DNA of 34,838 bases from Chalciporus piperatus (taxonomy: Eukaryota; Basidiomycota; Agaricomycetes; Boletales; Boletaceae). The position numbers and the translations under genes were made by a program. Location of the stretch: NCBI GenBank assembly GCA_038093975.1, contig JBBPTG010000252.1, positions 1-34,838 on the forward strand, read 5' to 3'. Shown one piece after another: positions 8,584-18,996 of this stretch. The notes below the pieces were generated by a model, which had not been told where the DNA came from, searched no databases, and saw only the letters and a program-made list of their open reading frames with translations. The stretch's first letter is position 1. Each line of letters opens with the position of its first letter.

Positions 8584-9183
8584 GATATTATTCGGAAAAG
8601 ACGGAGGGAGTGAACAACTTACCTCAATCTGCCAGTGACCCCTATTACATGATGAAAACAAACGTGCCGTCACAGCTCGAGGCCAAGGTACCTGAAGCCA
8701 TCCCGAGCGCCTAGCCCGGCCGCCGACACCATCGTTCTGTTAGTAATTGTATATAGTAGCGATCGAAGCTTATCGCATTAGCGATTTTACCGCCGATTTA
8801 CTAGGGGTGGCGGATGGGAAACGTGTCGGATGAGATAGACGATTGAAGTGAGTTGAGATAAGATTATATTCTGCATTCCCCAGCGCACGGAGGGCCTGCT
8901 TCGCGATTCTGGCACTACCGATGGGGCGAGAATCGCCAGCCGGGACACTCGGTGATTTCCTGGCTTTCTCAGATGACGTGGAGTAACATACACGGTCCCT
9001 CGGAATGTTGCATAGGTGTACGATATTGTAGCCAGCGAAGGTGGAGGTCGACTACATACAACCACGCTTGGGATACCGTCATTGTTGAAGGGTCTTAGAA
9101 ATGGATGGTAATTACACGGTTTGCAGGGTATCTTCAGGCGCTAATAGATCCACAACACTGCGACGAGCTCACGAATTCCAAAA
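8584..9183. other. intergenic between HNH copy and Sym1-like gene
   Basis: It contains the promoter side of the left HNH copy and the 3' side of the Sym1-like gene. I see no coding pattern, repeat or RNA gene. Confidence 0.5.
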
Positions 9184-10188
9184 TCAATCTGTGTTTTTCT
9201 CCTCGGACCGGGAATCAAGTAGCTGTTGTTGCTGTTGCGTCCTAGCATTCACAGCGCTGAGATAGGTATCTAAGTGCACAAGGATCAGAATGACCATCTG
9301 TTATAAATGTGCGGAAGAACCTACTCCAGAACAGGCTGACTACACTAACGACTGCAAATCGGAAGTGATGAGGGACAATTGCGAAGTTGATGATTTGCGT
9401 TGGGATGAAGACGGTCCTAAAGGCGCAGAATGAGCCTGGTAACTGGTGGAAAGAGATCCCTTACCAGTTGCGGAGTAATGTCGGCTGGTAGTTCTGAGAC
9501 GAAATGAGCAGTCGGGCGGATGCGTAACGAGGGATAGCATACCTCACTGATATTATCCACTGCACCGGATATACCTTTACCTTCTAGGATACTCATCGTG
9601 CCAAAGAAGAATCCCACGGCGACTAAAGAAGGTGAATAATGGCGACAGTATAACAGAATGGACCGTACCTGGAGTCAACGCGGCTTGATCAAGCCATACC
9701 TACGACAAAATATGTGTGTTCGTGCGGTGGGACAATGATGGCAGAGAACACGCACGCGGTAGATGACACCCCGAGTGGGGCTTGCGAACTTTATACGGTT
9801 CAGAAGTTGGTACCATTTTGTGAACGCAGGACCGAAGAAGGCACCTGAACGAACATCCGAGTCAGCTGTCTTCAATCATTGGAGCGAAGTCACAGGGTAT
9901 CCACCTCCGTAGAAGGCGAGTCGAGCGGTTCGGAGGAACTGATTACAGATCGTGTCAAAGTTGTGTATTAGCAGTAAAACGCAGCGTGTCGACGTACATC
10001 GTGATTTTTCCCTTGACGCTCAATAGCTTGCTGAGCAATTATGTCTCCTGCACCGAACAGAAAGGCCGCAGTTGCAGACTGCGCTAGCATAGGCCGTCGT
10101 AATAACGCTGCACTGAGACAGCATGGGTAAGCGATTAAAGTTAGATGAAAGCCTAGACGGACTTGTAGGCACGAAAAAACGAGGCCAT
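9184..10188 (-). CDS. SYM1: Mpv17/PMP22 (Sym1) family inner-membrane protein, 193 aa, nine exons
   Basis: Exons (minus): 10188-10163, 10112-9998, 9938-9905, 9844-9756, 9699-9669, 9622-9543, 9493-9465, 9416-9325, 9269-9184. The lengths add to 582 nt and every phase fits. The spliced protein begins MASFFRAYNAALLRRPMLAQ and shows the Mpv17 hallmarks in order: QSATAAFLFGAGDIIAQQ, FYGGAFFGPAFTKWYQ, YRVWLDQAALTPVAVGFFFG, a TLLRNWTVFIPTQIINF stretch and FAVVSVVSLFWNTYLSAVN near the end. About four hydrophobic segments are expected. The family sits in the mitochondrial inner membrane (yeast Sym1, human MPV17) and is linked to channel activity and mtDNA maintenance. The tail is Gln-rich. Exons are unusually short (26-115 nt). 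The gene is intact although both neighbours are duplicated and one is dead. Confidence 0.9.
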
Positions 10189-10379
10189 GAGATTCCGAGG
10201 CGACGAAGGTTTGCTACTTGTTCCCTTCGAGAGACTGGGCAAGCCAACATCCTCGCTTGATCCTCGCGGATACACACTGACATAAGCAACCAACATTACA
10301 TGATAGGAGGCAGCACTGCGGCATTGAACTACTCTACGCTTCATCCACAATCCAAAGCATATTCGCCAGCGTTTTGACA

Positions 10380-11649
10380 ATGAATCCATTGGAACCAGGC
10401 CCACTCCCTCGCAACAATGATGTCGATCAACAAATTCTCGATGTTGGACGCGTCGCTCAAGTTTACCCGAAGATCCTCGAGTTAGAGGACAGCGCGATCG
10501 AGGCCAATGACGAACATCGCATCATATGTGCTCGCATCCTTGGATACCTTATCTTAGTGGACTCTAGGGGTACGGTTCGCCAAACCGTGGCAGCAGAACT
10601 CGCGAAGTGCCGAGATCAGAACATGTATGCTGATCTTGGAAAGCGTTACTGCGACTTCCTTCACGCGTGTACGTTTCCTGTCTTATTGCATCTTCTATTC
10701 ACTCAGTTTCTCTAGTCAAAAGGACCTGTGATTCACGCCCTGTTACATCCGAGGTTTCCCCTTTGCGACGTTTCGGTCGCATGCAGCAGGAAGTGCTGCC
10801 TAAGCCCGAGAGCTGCCCGACCAGCCATACAGCTGCAAAAGAGGCTGTAGGTATAATTTGTCTGTCTGAATTACCCCTGATCCATTCGCCCACCAGGCCT
10901 TGCATCGTGACGGACTACGTTGTGTCGCCACTGGAGCATATGACCTGAGGGTGGAGGAGTTACAGGGTCCTCTTGAGGGTCGCCTTCAGGGAGACACTGA
11001 GTGTGCACATATTATTCCCAGTTCGATCAACCAGGGCGTTGACAATGTTGATGGAACCAAGAATGTGAGTGGTGTTGCATATGTGGACTCAACCGCACAG
11101 GATTATACTAGCGTCTTCTGGGCTACATTAGCCAAGTTCGGCCATGGACAGCTCCGAGAGGAAGTCAAAGGGAAAAAAATTCACTCTTTGACGAATGTGA
11201 TGACTTTGAGCGAGATAGCCCACGCCGCCTTTGATGCGCTGGCGCTATGGTTTGAACCCACTGTGAGTCTTGATTTGTTTCTTGTTACAAATAGAACCTT
11301 GACAAACAATACGTAGGATCGACCAAACGATTACAGAGTCCGTGTTACACGCGATCGTGAGATACTCCTCAAGTTGAATGGGTTGAAGGAGGAGGTGGAA
11401 TTCACTTCCCCTGATCCGGTCAAGTTCCCCCTACCATCCCCAGCAGCATTGGAAATTCATGCTATATGCGCTCGTGTTTCCCAGCTCTCTGGGGCGGGGA
11501 AATACATTGATAGGATTCAGAGAGACGTGGGATTAACTGAAGTTCTAGCTGAAGACGGATCATCGGCAGCTCTACTTCGGTCAGCCATCGAGGTTTACTG
11601 TCACCAGCCGTTGAAGATGGAAGGATTCCTACAGTCTTTTGTATATTAA
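10380..11649 (+). CDS. HNH-nuclease-domain protein, right copy, open, 372 aa
   Basis: Exons: 10380-10668, 10716-10846, 10897-11262 and 11317-11649 (introns 47, 50 and 54 bp). The N-terminal ~120 residues (ILDVGRVAQVYPKILELED.., LGYLILVDSRGTVR) are a basidiomycete-type extension. The HNH_2-like domain runs from RDGLRCVATGAYDL through CAHIIPSSINQG (H178) to LTNVMTLSEIAHAAFD (N240, H249), giving the His-Asn-His set expected for metal-dependent nuclease chemistry. Such genes form large families in Agaricomycetes. The biological role is unknown to me. Where the left copy has a 49-bp third intron, this copy has only 36 nt (11065-11100), a multiple of three without stops and beginning GTGAGT, so it is either translated or spliced as a very short intron. 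If spliced, the protein is 360 aa. Confidence 0.8.
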
Positions 11650-12003
11650 AGTGTATTTTTGATACCATAGACGTCGATAGTATCATGTACATGAAGGCAA
11701 TGGTTGTACTATATTCCGGATCCCTCTATCTTATCCGGCACTGTAAGACAACGTATATGTTGTTGACAACGTTGACGAGCCGTATATGTGAAGGCGGGCC
11801 ATCTTCTATTGTTCCCGGGCACGGAAGCTTGACTGTACCCATCAGCGCTCTCGCAGCTCGCGACAATGTCGAATTTGATCATGAGCGTGCCAGTTGATGA
11901 CAGGTGTCATATCGCTGTCCTTCTCGATCATCGTGTCAGCGTCACCCAGTCCAGTGACAGTACTCCGCTCAAGGGACCTCTTCAGAATTTGGTTGACGAC
12001 TGA
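10380..12003 (+). repeat. right arm of the large inverted duplication
   Basis: Partner of 7025-8583. After the HNH stop (11649) the non-coding similarity continues in patches, such as CATAGACGTC near 11670 and GACAATGTCGAATTT near 11862, to about 12003. I see no separate gene in 11650-12003. Confidence 0.8.
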
Positions 12004-12049
12004 CCACGATCGTGTTGTCAGACGAGCTTCGCCCGGCAGGCGACGGTGA

Positions 12050-13100
12050 AGCACCCAATTGCAAAAAGCCTCAACCACAGTTCTCATAGTACGAAACATT
12101 GGGCCATTCGAAGCAAGCTACGCACATTTTACGTGTATGCTGCCTTCCGTGCCAGCCAACTTCCGCTCCGTTGATCCACTGCTTCGATACTGGCACATCC
12201 GCATCACGGTTGATCCTGAGACGAAGCGTCCTCAGGCTCGTGGAATCACTGGGTTCACGTTCTTCTGGAAGAAAGAGGACACGGACGCGGTCACCAGAGT
12301 GAACTCCTGCGCAAAGAGATCATGGGCACTCAGATACAGGTAGTAAGCATGCTTCCCATGTGGAACGATATACCGCCTGTTTTTACAATGGCAGCCATCG
12401 CAAAAAAAAAACCGTTCCCTCTTCCTTCCGTTCTTACCCTTGACCGATTGGCGAGTGTAACGAAAAACCTGGTGCTGCAGGGTCGGACGCTCAAAGAGAC
12501 CAAGCGACAAAACTCAAGGAAGAAGGTCACAAAGTTCGAGAAAGGCTGACAAGCGCAATCTTTACCTATTATCAGCAAAAGAGGTAGGGTCGCTTCCCAA
12601 CATTTTTCGAATGAGTCTGATCAAGACTATAGTCATACTACCAAACACCTGTTGCCGACACGATTCCCGCCGCTGAGCTGGAGAAAAGAACGATGCGTTG
12701 TACTAAAGTATCCCTTTGCGGTTCCAAGACACACCTCAGCATACGTCTCAAGCGCCTGCGATCCACAGCGCACGAGAGTTCAACGCAGAAGTCAAAAAGG
12801 TGTACGAGAGAGCCTTACTTCGGACGAGCTCGCCGAACCTATCCAAGCTGACAAGGAAGCGAGCAGGGTCAGGGAAGAGGATGGTACCGAGATGGAGAAG
12901 AAGGGCAGAGGCAAAGTGGGGCGGCTACCAGGCGTGAAGCAAACGAAGATTTTACGCCAGGCAGGCCGTGTCGACCCCGTTACGCGCAAAGGACGGAGTC
13001 GCGTGTACGTTTTCATCGAGATGCACGATCATGCTGATGCGTTACGTGTATTGCGATGGGCGGGTCGTTGTGAAGGCGTGCCAGACGACGACGAAGGTCG
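12050..13100 (+). pseudogene. NOP4: NOP4 (RBM28-like) fragment, frameshifted
   Basis: Pieces of a nucleolar four-RRM protein needed for 60S ribosome maturation appear in the right order but in different frames: TVLIVRNIGPFEA and ITVDPETKRPQ (12065-12230), KKPFPLPSVLT and NLVLQGRTL (12400-12500), ADKRNLYLL (about 12545), PAAELEKR (12668), SKTHLSIR (12725), AIHSAREFNAEVKK (about 12767), then TSDELAE, LPGVKQTKILRQAGRVDPVT and IEMHDHADALRVLRWA (12825-13065). No single frame links them, there are indels between blocks, and neither the N-terminal RRMs nor a start codon are present. This is a decayed partial copy, with the functional gene presumably elsewhere. Family assignment is from remembered sequence conservation. 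Confidence 0.75.
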
Positions 13101-13440
13101 TTATTGAGTATGCGACTGCTGACTTGGAGCTGATCATGGAAGTGATCGGATGAGAGCTCTTGATCAGACGCGCAAAGTGCGACAGAAGGACAATGGCGCG
13201 TATCGTAGCCTCACGAATAACAGTGACCGTATCTGTGAAACAGATTGCGATCAGCGCCACTTCGCAGACGGATGGAAGAGGATGTGCGTACTAGATTAGC
13301 CACACTTTCTCGATGACAGCCGTCTTATCGAGCTAATATACTGTGAGATGTTATCGATTTACCAAGCAGCGCCATTCGAGCAGAACTAGCGCAAAGTTTG
13401 ATGAGTAGTAAGCGCCATCCGTACTATGGCATACCTCCCT
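13101..13440. other. no recognisable gene
   Basis: Sequence between the NOP4 remnant and the WD40 remnant. I see only short frames and no repeat. The first ~60 nt could be further NOP4 sequence but the match is too weak to claim. Confidence 0.4.
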
Positions 13441-13770
13441 GGTTGCCAGAGACTAGTGGTCGGTTCTTGGGACAAGACGATTCGGATATGGACAGTAGAA
13501 ACTGGTAGACAAGAGGGGGAGCCGAGGGTCCATGCAGCAAGTGTCTATCGTCTTGCTGTTACGTACGATGGCAGCCGATAGTAAGTGGGACAATGATGGG
13601 AGAATCACGATCTGGGATGTCACAACGCACAAACTCGTTAAAGAATGGGAAGTCACAGACAAGAACCCCGAGGTTTCCGTCGGGCTGAGGCATGACTCCG
13701 CGAGGAAGGTGTTGTGGATCGCGCTGGATCCCATAAACCTGACGAGACCACGTTCGAGTTGCTTGTCGTA
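13441..13770 (+). pseudogene. WD40-repeat gene fragment
   Basis: Two WD40 blades can be read: RLVVGSWDKTIRIWTVETG (from about 13450) and, in another frame, DNDGRITIWDVTTHKLVKEW (from about 13590), with HAASVYRLAVTYDGS between. A one-base loss after the DGS and another about 15 nt later would explain the frame change and the stops at 13578-13583. The last part (NPEVSVGLRHDSARKV) continues the second blade. No start, no other blades and no splice structure are visible, so this is a relic of a larger NACHT/WD40-type or other WD gene. Confidence 0.65.
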
Positions 13771-14202
13771 GCACCGCACTTTCTGGCAGGGGATGAGTAG
13801 GGTTGAATACGGAATGCAGCAACAGACCGAGCGCGTAACCGCTACACTCAACTTAGAGGCTCGCTTTTCCTCCGTCTCTGTGGCTTTTTTTTTTTTTTTT
13901 TTTATTAACCTCGTTTATTGTCCTGTGGGGCGCTGCCCCTTGGTAGACATTACTCTCTGTGGCTTAATTCATAACCTTGTCCCAACCATCCCTGTATGAC
14001 TTGCCTTTATACAAAACCCTGCATCCGTTGCCACGTCGCAGTCATTTCTCGATCAAGTTGTTATCGACCTACATATCAATGCTTGTATGGAGCAGTTTTC
14101 AAATTTGACGTCACGATTTCGCGACAGTTCTTGAAGCTGATCAAAGATCTAGGAGTCCTCTGGGAAGATCGCAGAAGGCTCGAAGATCGCGTTTGAAGCT
14201 TA
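13771..14202. other. intergenic with a 19-nt poly-T tract
   Basis: No gene is seen. A run of 19 T occupies 13885-13903. It could be the poly(A) scar of a minus-strand retrocopy or simple slippage. No coding relic was found next to it on the minus strand. Confidence 0.5.
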
Positions 14203-14233
14203 CACGTGCCACGCACGTGTTAGTTGCCACGTG
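14203..14233. promoter_or_regulatory. cluster of three E-boxes (CACGTG)
   Basis: CACGTG at 14203-14208, 14214-14219 and 14228-14233, about 115-145 nt upstream of the ATG at 14349. CACGTG is the core site of bHLH factors (Cbf1, Pho4, SREBP-like). Three copies in 31 bp are unlikely by chance, and their position fits an upstream activating element. Confidence 0.6.
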
Positions 14234-14348
14234 ACTGCAATGTATACGGTTAACGTAACTTAGTAGCAGACCTTGTGCAAGGAGGCGAGCTTCTCGAGCC
14301 AGCGTGGATGGCTCAGTCTGTCTGACAAGTTGGTTGCTGTCTTGCTCA

Positions 14349-17300
14349 ATGTCCTCCCGCCCATCCGCTACTCATCTCTGGAAACGCCCTATCTCTATCC
14401 GCAAGAATCCTCTAGCTCCGTCTGTTTCCTTTGTCACCGCAGAGCCACAGCAGCCACGTTCTCTCGCCTCCGCAGCCGCCAATCTGCCTGCTATTCTACG
14501 CAAAACTACGCCGCGTGGTTCAGACGAGTTTACCCCAATGACCCCAAAGAATCACGAACAAGTAACTGCAACCACCGAGACTGTAACCGAATCCCCTGTA
14601 GCCAACGTGTCCCACAAGTCGGAGCAAATGAACTCAGGTAGACTTTCGGTCTTCGAAGTTGAGTTCTCACTGATCCACTGTGAGTAGCACCAGAAGAACC
14701 TATACCAACAACACCGCCAGTCGCCGCTCCTGATCAAGCCGTCTTCACTCCTCCCGATCAGTTGACAACTTCAGTCGACCAGTCGCCTGCAAATCCTTCA
14801 CTAGATTGCCCACAACACTCTATTCCTCCATATAAACAGCAATCGGTGTCTTATAAGCGTTCGTGGTTCAGCTTGCTCTCGTGGTCGGCAGAGCAGGAGA
14901 CCTCCATGGAAGTAAAGATTGAAACCTCTTGCGACCACCAAACACCAGATACTGTTAACATTTGTACAGAAACTTCCGGAGAATTACCAAAGCCAGATCC
15001 ACACGTGAAATCTCAACATGCAAGCGCAATTAGTCCAGTTAGGGATCCTGAAACCCAGCTTGCCATTCAGTCTTTCCCGGAGGAAACCGTTTCACGCACC
15101 CATGAGATATCTCCTCCCTCATCATTACACCTTCCGACCGTCTCTAGACTAACTCCCGTCGCGGTTGACGTTGAACCCTCTTCTGTACGGGAAGAACAAA
15201 TTCTCCCCCCTGAGCTCTCGCAAAACGGTCTTTCCCCTAATTCCCCCTCACATCAGGCGAAGGACGGTACCAAATCCCCCACTCCTCCGGACTTGGCCAC
15301 AAGTGTATTTGCGTTCAAGTTCCCTTTGCTGGCACGGTCTAAACCTCAACTCGATCGAGCTGCTGCCTCACCTTCGCGCGACCCCGAACCATCAATCGAG
15401 CGCTCGCCTGAAATTCCTATCGCTACAGGTATGGTTCAATTTCCTTTTATTGGATTATATGTTTAGTTTTCGGGGTTCATTGACATATGCTGAATCAGAT
15501 CCCGCAGACACTCCCGTACCATTGCCAACCACAGTGGAAGTAGTCGAACCAGTTTCTGCCGACCCAGCTTCTGCCGCACCTGTTTCAGAATGCGGCAACC
15601 AAACTTCTAGCCAGTCGGCCACGGTGGTCGAGGTTCAAGCGAATACGTGGTGGTCATATGTCGGGTGGAGTGGAAGCTCTGCCGCAGGTCAGCTTGATGC
15701 AGCTGTGCAGTCTGGTCCTACGGGCGCTTGCCCCGCCCAATCGCCATCTTCGGATCATACTGACAGTGCACAGCCACAGCCACCCCCATCTCCCGAACCC
15801 GCGCCCACACAGCCAGAAAGCGAGATCAAGCCCGAGGCTGATCAGAATTTGGACGTAAACGTCACGGAGTCTCCATTACCCGGTACCAAACCATCACCCT
15901 CCGTGCTGAACGCAGATATTGCGGTAGCTCCACAGAGCTCCACATGGTATTCGCCTTGGTCTTGGTACCAGTCGGAAGCTACTATTGCCGTCACATCAGA
16001 TGTTGGTCCGGGATCTGGTCAAGATCAGACAGAACAGCCTCGCCAGGCACCTGAGTTTGAGCAGCATCCAGGAGACCACGTCCCTGAGGTTCAACCCACT
16101 CCAGACGAAGTGTCCTCCACGCAAGAACGGTCCACTGGCATTTCCGCGATGCCTAGTGATCTCATTCAGTCCACAGTCCCTTCAAATCGGTCTGGTTGGA
16201 TGTCGTTCTTCGCTGCGAGAGCGATGGCCATGAAGGCGATCACTTATGAGAAGGAAGGCGGCGAAATGGAAGTCATGGACATAGACGATGACGAGACTTC
16301 TGGCCCGATCGTCACGCCTTCGCCGCCGCCACCTCCTCTTTCGCCACCACCACCATCCACGGTAACCCAACCACCTCCGACCAAGGTCACGAAGCCTCCA
16401 GTCCAAGCGCACCCCCCTGATATCCAACTTTCATCTCCGCTTCCCAAAAAGCCGGAGGATAAACCAGTTCCTATACCCCGTGCGGCGACTAGTTCAGACG
16501 CCGTGTTACACGACGTGATGAAGCGGCAGCCGTCGCCTTCTCCATCCAAGATATCAGGCATCAAGACGCCAATTTCCCCGCCTCCACCAAACCTTGTTCT
16601 CCCAAGTTGGGATGAAGTGTTTCACTCGCTGCCACGATCGGCAGTAGCGCAGCCGCCTCCCTCGGTTCTGTGTAAGACTTTGCAATATGTCAGCGGGGTT
16701 TTATTTTCGAAAGACGAGCTCGCTTCGAACAAGGGTAAGGGCAAAGCGAAGGAAATGGTTTATTCACCGTACGATAAAGCTCTTCCACGAGCGTGGGATG
16801 TGCGAGGAGGTGAAGTTGTCGATGTACTCCGAGGGTGCAAGAGAGTAGTTATCATCGGAGTTCATGGATGGTTCCCTGGTATGTCGCTGCCCTGGACATG
16901 TGTCGTTAGAGTTATGCTCACGATAACTCCCTTAAAGGTGCCGTTTTGCGCACATTTGCGGGCGAGGTTAGTGCGCATCAATTGCAGCACGTAAACATGC
17001 CTTGAATTCCATTTCTTAGCCTACAGGGACGAGTGCTAAGCTTGTAAATGGAATTGCGGAGGCGTTGGAGTTATTCCAGGAGCAACATAAGGTTAAGCTC
17101 GAGAAGGTGACCAAGATACCTCTTGAAGGCGAAGGCACTATTAATCGCCGAGTTGACAAGTGCGTTTATTCCCCTTTGTTCCTTCCATTCCGCGAGCTTG
17201 ACGCCTGGACAGATTGTACCAAAACTTGATCGGGAATAAGGAATGGATGGATGATCTTCGTGATGCGGACGCTATTTTTGTTGCTACGCACTCTCAGGGA

Positions 17301-18554
17301 TCTGTGGTATCAACACATCTTCTGGACCGTCTCATTGCTGATCGCCACATTCGAACCGTGCTTAACACTGATGCATTCATTCCTGCAAGTGGAATTGCAT
17401 CAGGTTCGGTTTCCGCCATCAGGCCCCCGCAGCGAATATGTTGTCTCGCGCTTTGCGGGATACATCTCGGGCCGCTGCGGTACTTGAAGACGAGCTCTTT
17501 AGTACAGCCGTACATCCAGGTACGTTATCTGACAACCCTGTCATGGATTATGCCACTCACGGCCCCACAGTATTTTGAATCCACGGCCGCGCGAGAATTA
17601 TTTGAATTTCAGGTGGGATTCCTTCAGGTTCAGGGGTACATGTGCTCATTTCTGTACTGTAAACTTCAGAACACGGACAGTACGATATCGCGGGACTACG
17701 TAAGGGCTCTTCGAAATGTCCTGAATAATGGGGTATGCGATTTTAGCTGTGCTTAACGCGATGGCAAAATTAATCAATCACATAGACCAAGATGGTCTAC
17801 ATCGCGTCACTCAACGACCAAGTCGTAGGGCTGTACTCTGGATTATTCACATGTGTCTCACATCCCTTGATTCTGCGCGCGCTTTACATCGACGGAGATG
17901 CATACCAGTGCGTAGTTGCTGTTGATTTTGCAAATCACGATAAGCTGATCCGGGCATAGCCCTTCTGATTTCCTTTCCAAGCTACTTGTTCTACTGCTTC
18001 GCATCCGGAATGCAGGATTCTCGGATGGTGGCCTTCTTACCCACCTCTCGGAAGCTACTGCAGGCTCGCTCAATGGCATTGGACACTCTACACCATATGC
18101 GGAGCTTGCCACATACTCGTACGTTATTTCAAACTTCGCTCTTGATCCGGATCGTTCATTTCTGGACACAGCTTGGCGATAGATTACCTGTTCCTCACGG
18201 ACAGCGGTTCAGGAGCACAGGTTGAACTTGCTGAGGAACCGTTCAGTGCTATGGCCGAGCGGAATGATTATGAAGTGGGTCTTTTCTCCCGCATAACTCG
18301 GCGATGGACCATTGCTCACGTCGTTGCTTTGCTCCTTTCTGTATACTCAGATACCATGGGCGCTCCGCGATCTTATCGCAGATGACAGAGTCGCTGGTCT
18401 ATTCTCCGAAGAATTCGTCGCTTTACGAGATGCCCTCCGAGATTGGCATCCAAAAACGACTATCTTGCGAGATGTGAAGCGGAAGCTCCAACCCATTCAG
18501 CGTCTGTCGTCGACCATGATTGCTTCTCACGCAAGCGTAGTTAGTAAACTCTGA
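14349..18554 (+). CDS. YML020W-like alpha/beta-hydrolase-fold protein, 1192 aa, 12 exons
   Basis: Exons: 14349-14637, 14688-15428, 15499-16878, 16938-16966, 17020-17159, 17213-17519, 17571-17612, 17670-17732, 17786-17907, 17960-18118, 18172-18274, 18351-18554. They sum to 3579 nt with all phases consistent. The first ~720 residues are low-complexity (Ser/Pro/Gln, poly-Pro at about 615-640) with four spaced Trp-Ser motifs near W156, W394, W493 and W577. The conserved C-terminal part opens with VVIIGVHGWFPG (to G804, oxyanion-type HG), then KIPLEGEGTINRRVDKLY, then ATHSQGS with the nucleophile-elbow Ser887, CCLALCGIHLGPLRYL, and ends with the YEIPWALRDLIAD and KRKLQPIQRLSS blocks. This is the fungal family of yeast YML020W. 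Lipase/esterase activity is inferred from fold only. Start chosen as the first in-frame ATG. An upstream GTG is not used. Confidence 0.88.
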
Positions 18555-18996
18555 AGACCCTGATACGGTAGCATTGCTAGATCAAACGTCGCACACATCG
18601 GACTAGGCATTCAAACACAACGTCATCGTTCCTTTCAAATCTCTCCCCTCGGGGAGAATTTCACGCTCATTTGCATCGCGCTAACGGGTTTGTATATCAA
18701 TCAATCGCATTAGTTGTACTTGGTTTTTGTCAGCTTTATCATATGACTTTGGAGATAATATAGTTTTGAGTCGCATTCTCGGTGTTTCTATCTATTTCTG
18801 GTGTCTGGGCGCCGCGTGGGCGTGTTTAATCACATAAAAGGGTAACTCAGGGCTCATTTACCTTCGGCCCTGGGAACAAGGAGCGTTCGGTTTCAGCCAT
18901 GTGTTGTCTTTTTGATCTGCATATGTATCTTGCAGGAAGGCACATGATAAATAATGGATCCATCTGACCTTCTGACTGCCCTGGACCCGGATCAGC
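18555..18996. other. intergenic between convergent genes
   Basis: Shared 3' region of the YML020W-like gene (plus) and the aldo/keto reductase (minus), about 440 bp and AT-richer. Polyadenylation signals of both are expected here. No gene is seen. Confidence 0.6.

Noticed and set aside
12792..13016. Minus-strand frames overlapping the NOP4 relic.
   Set aside because: Shadows of the plus-strand sequence, which carries recognisable NOP4 blocks.
13885..13903. 19-T run as the poly(A) tail of a minus-strand retrocopy or LINE.
   Set aside because: No coding relic is visible on the minus strand next to it (to its right on the plus strand), and no target-site duplication was found. Simple slippage is sufficient.
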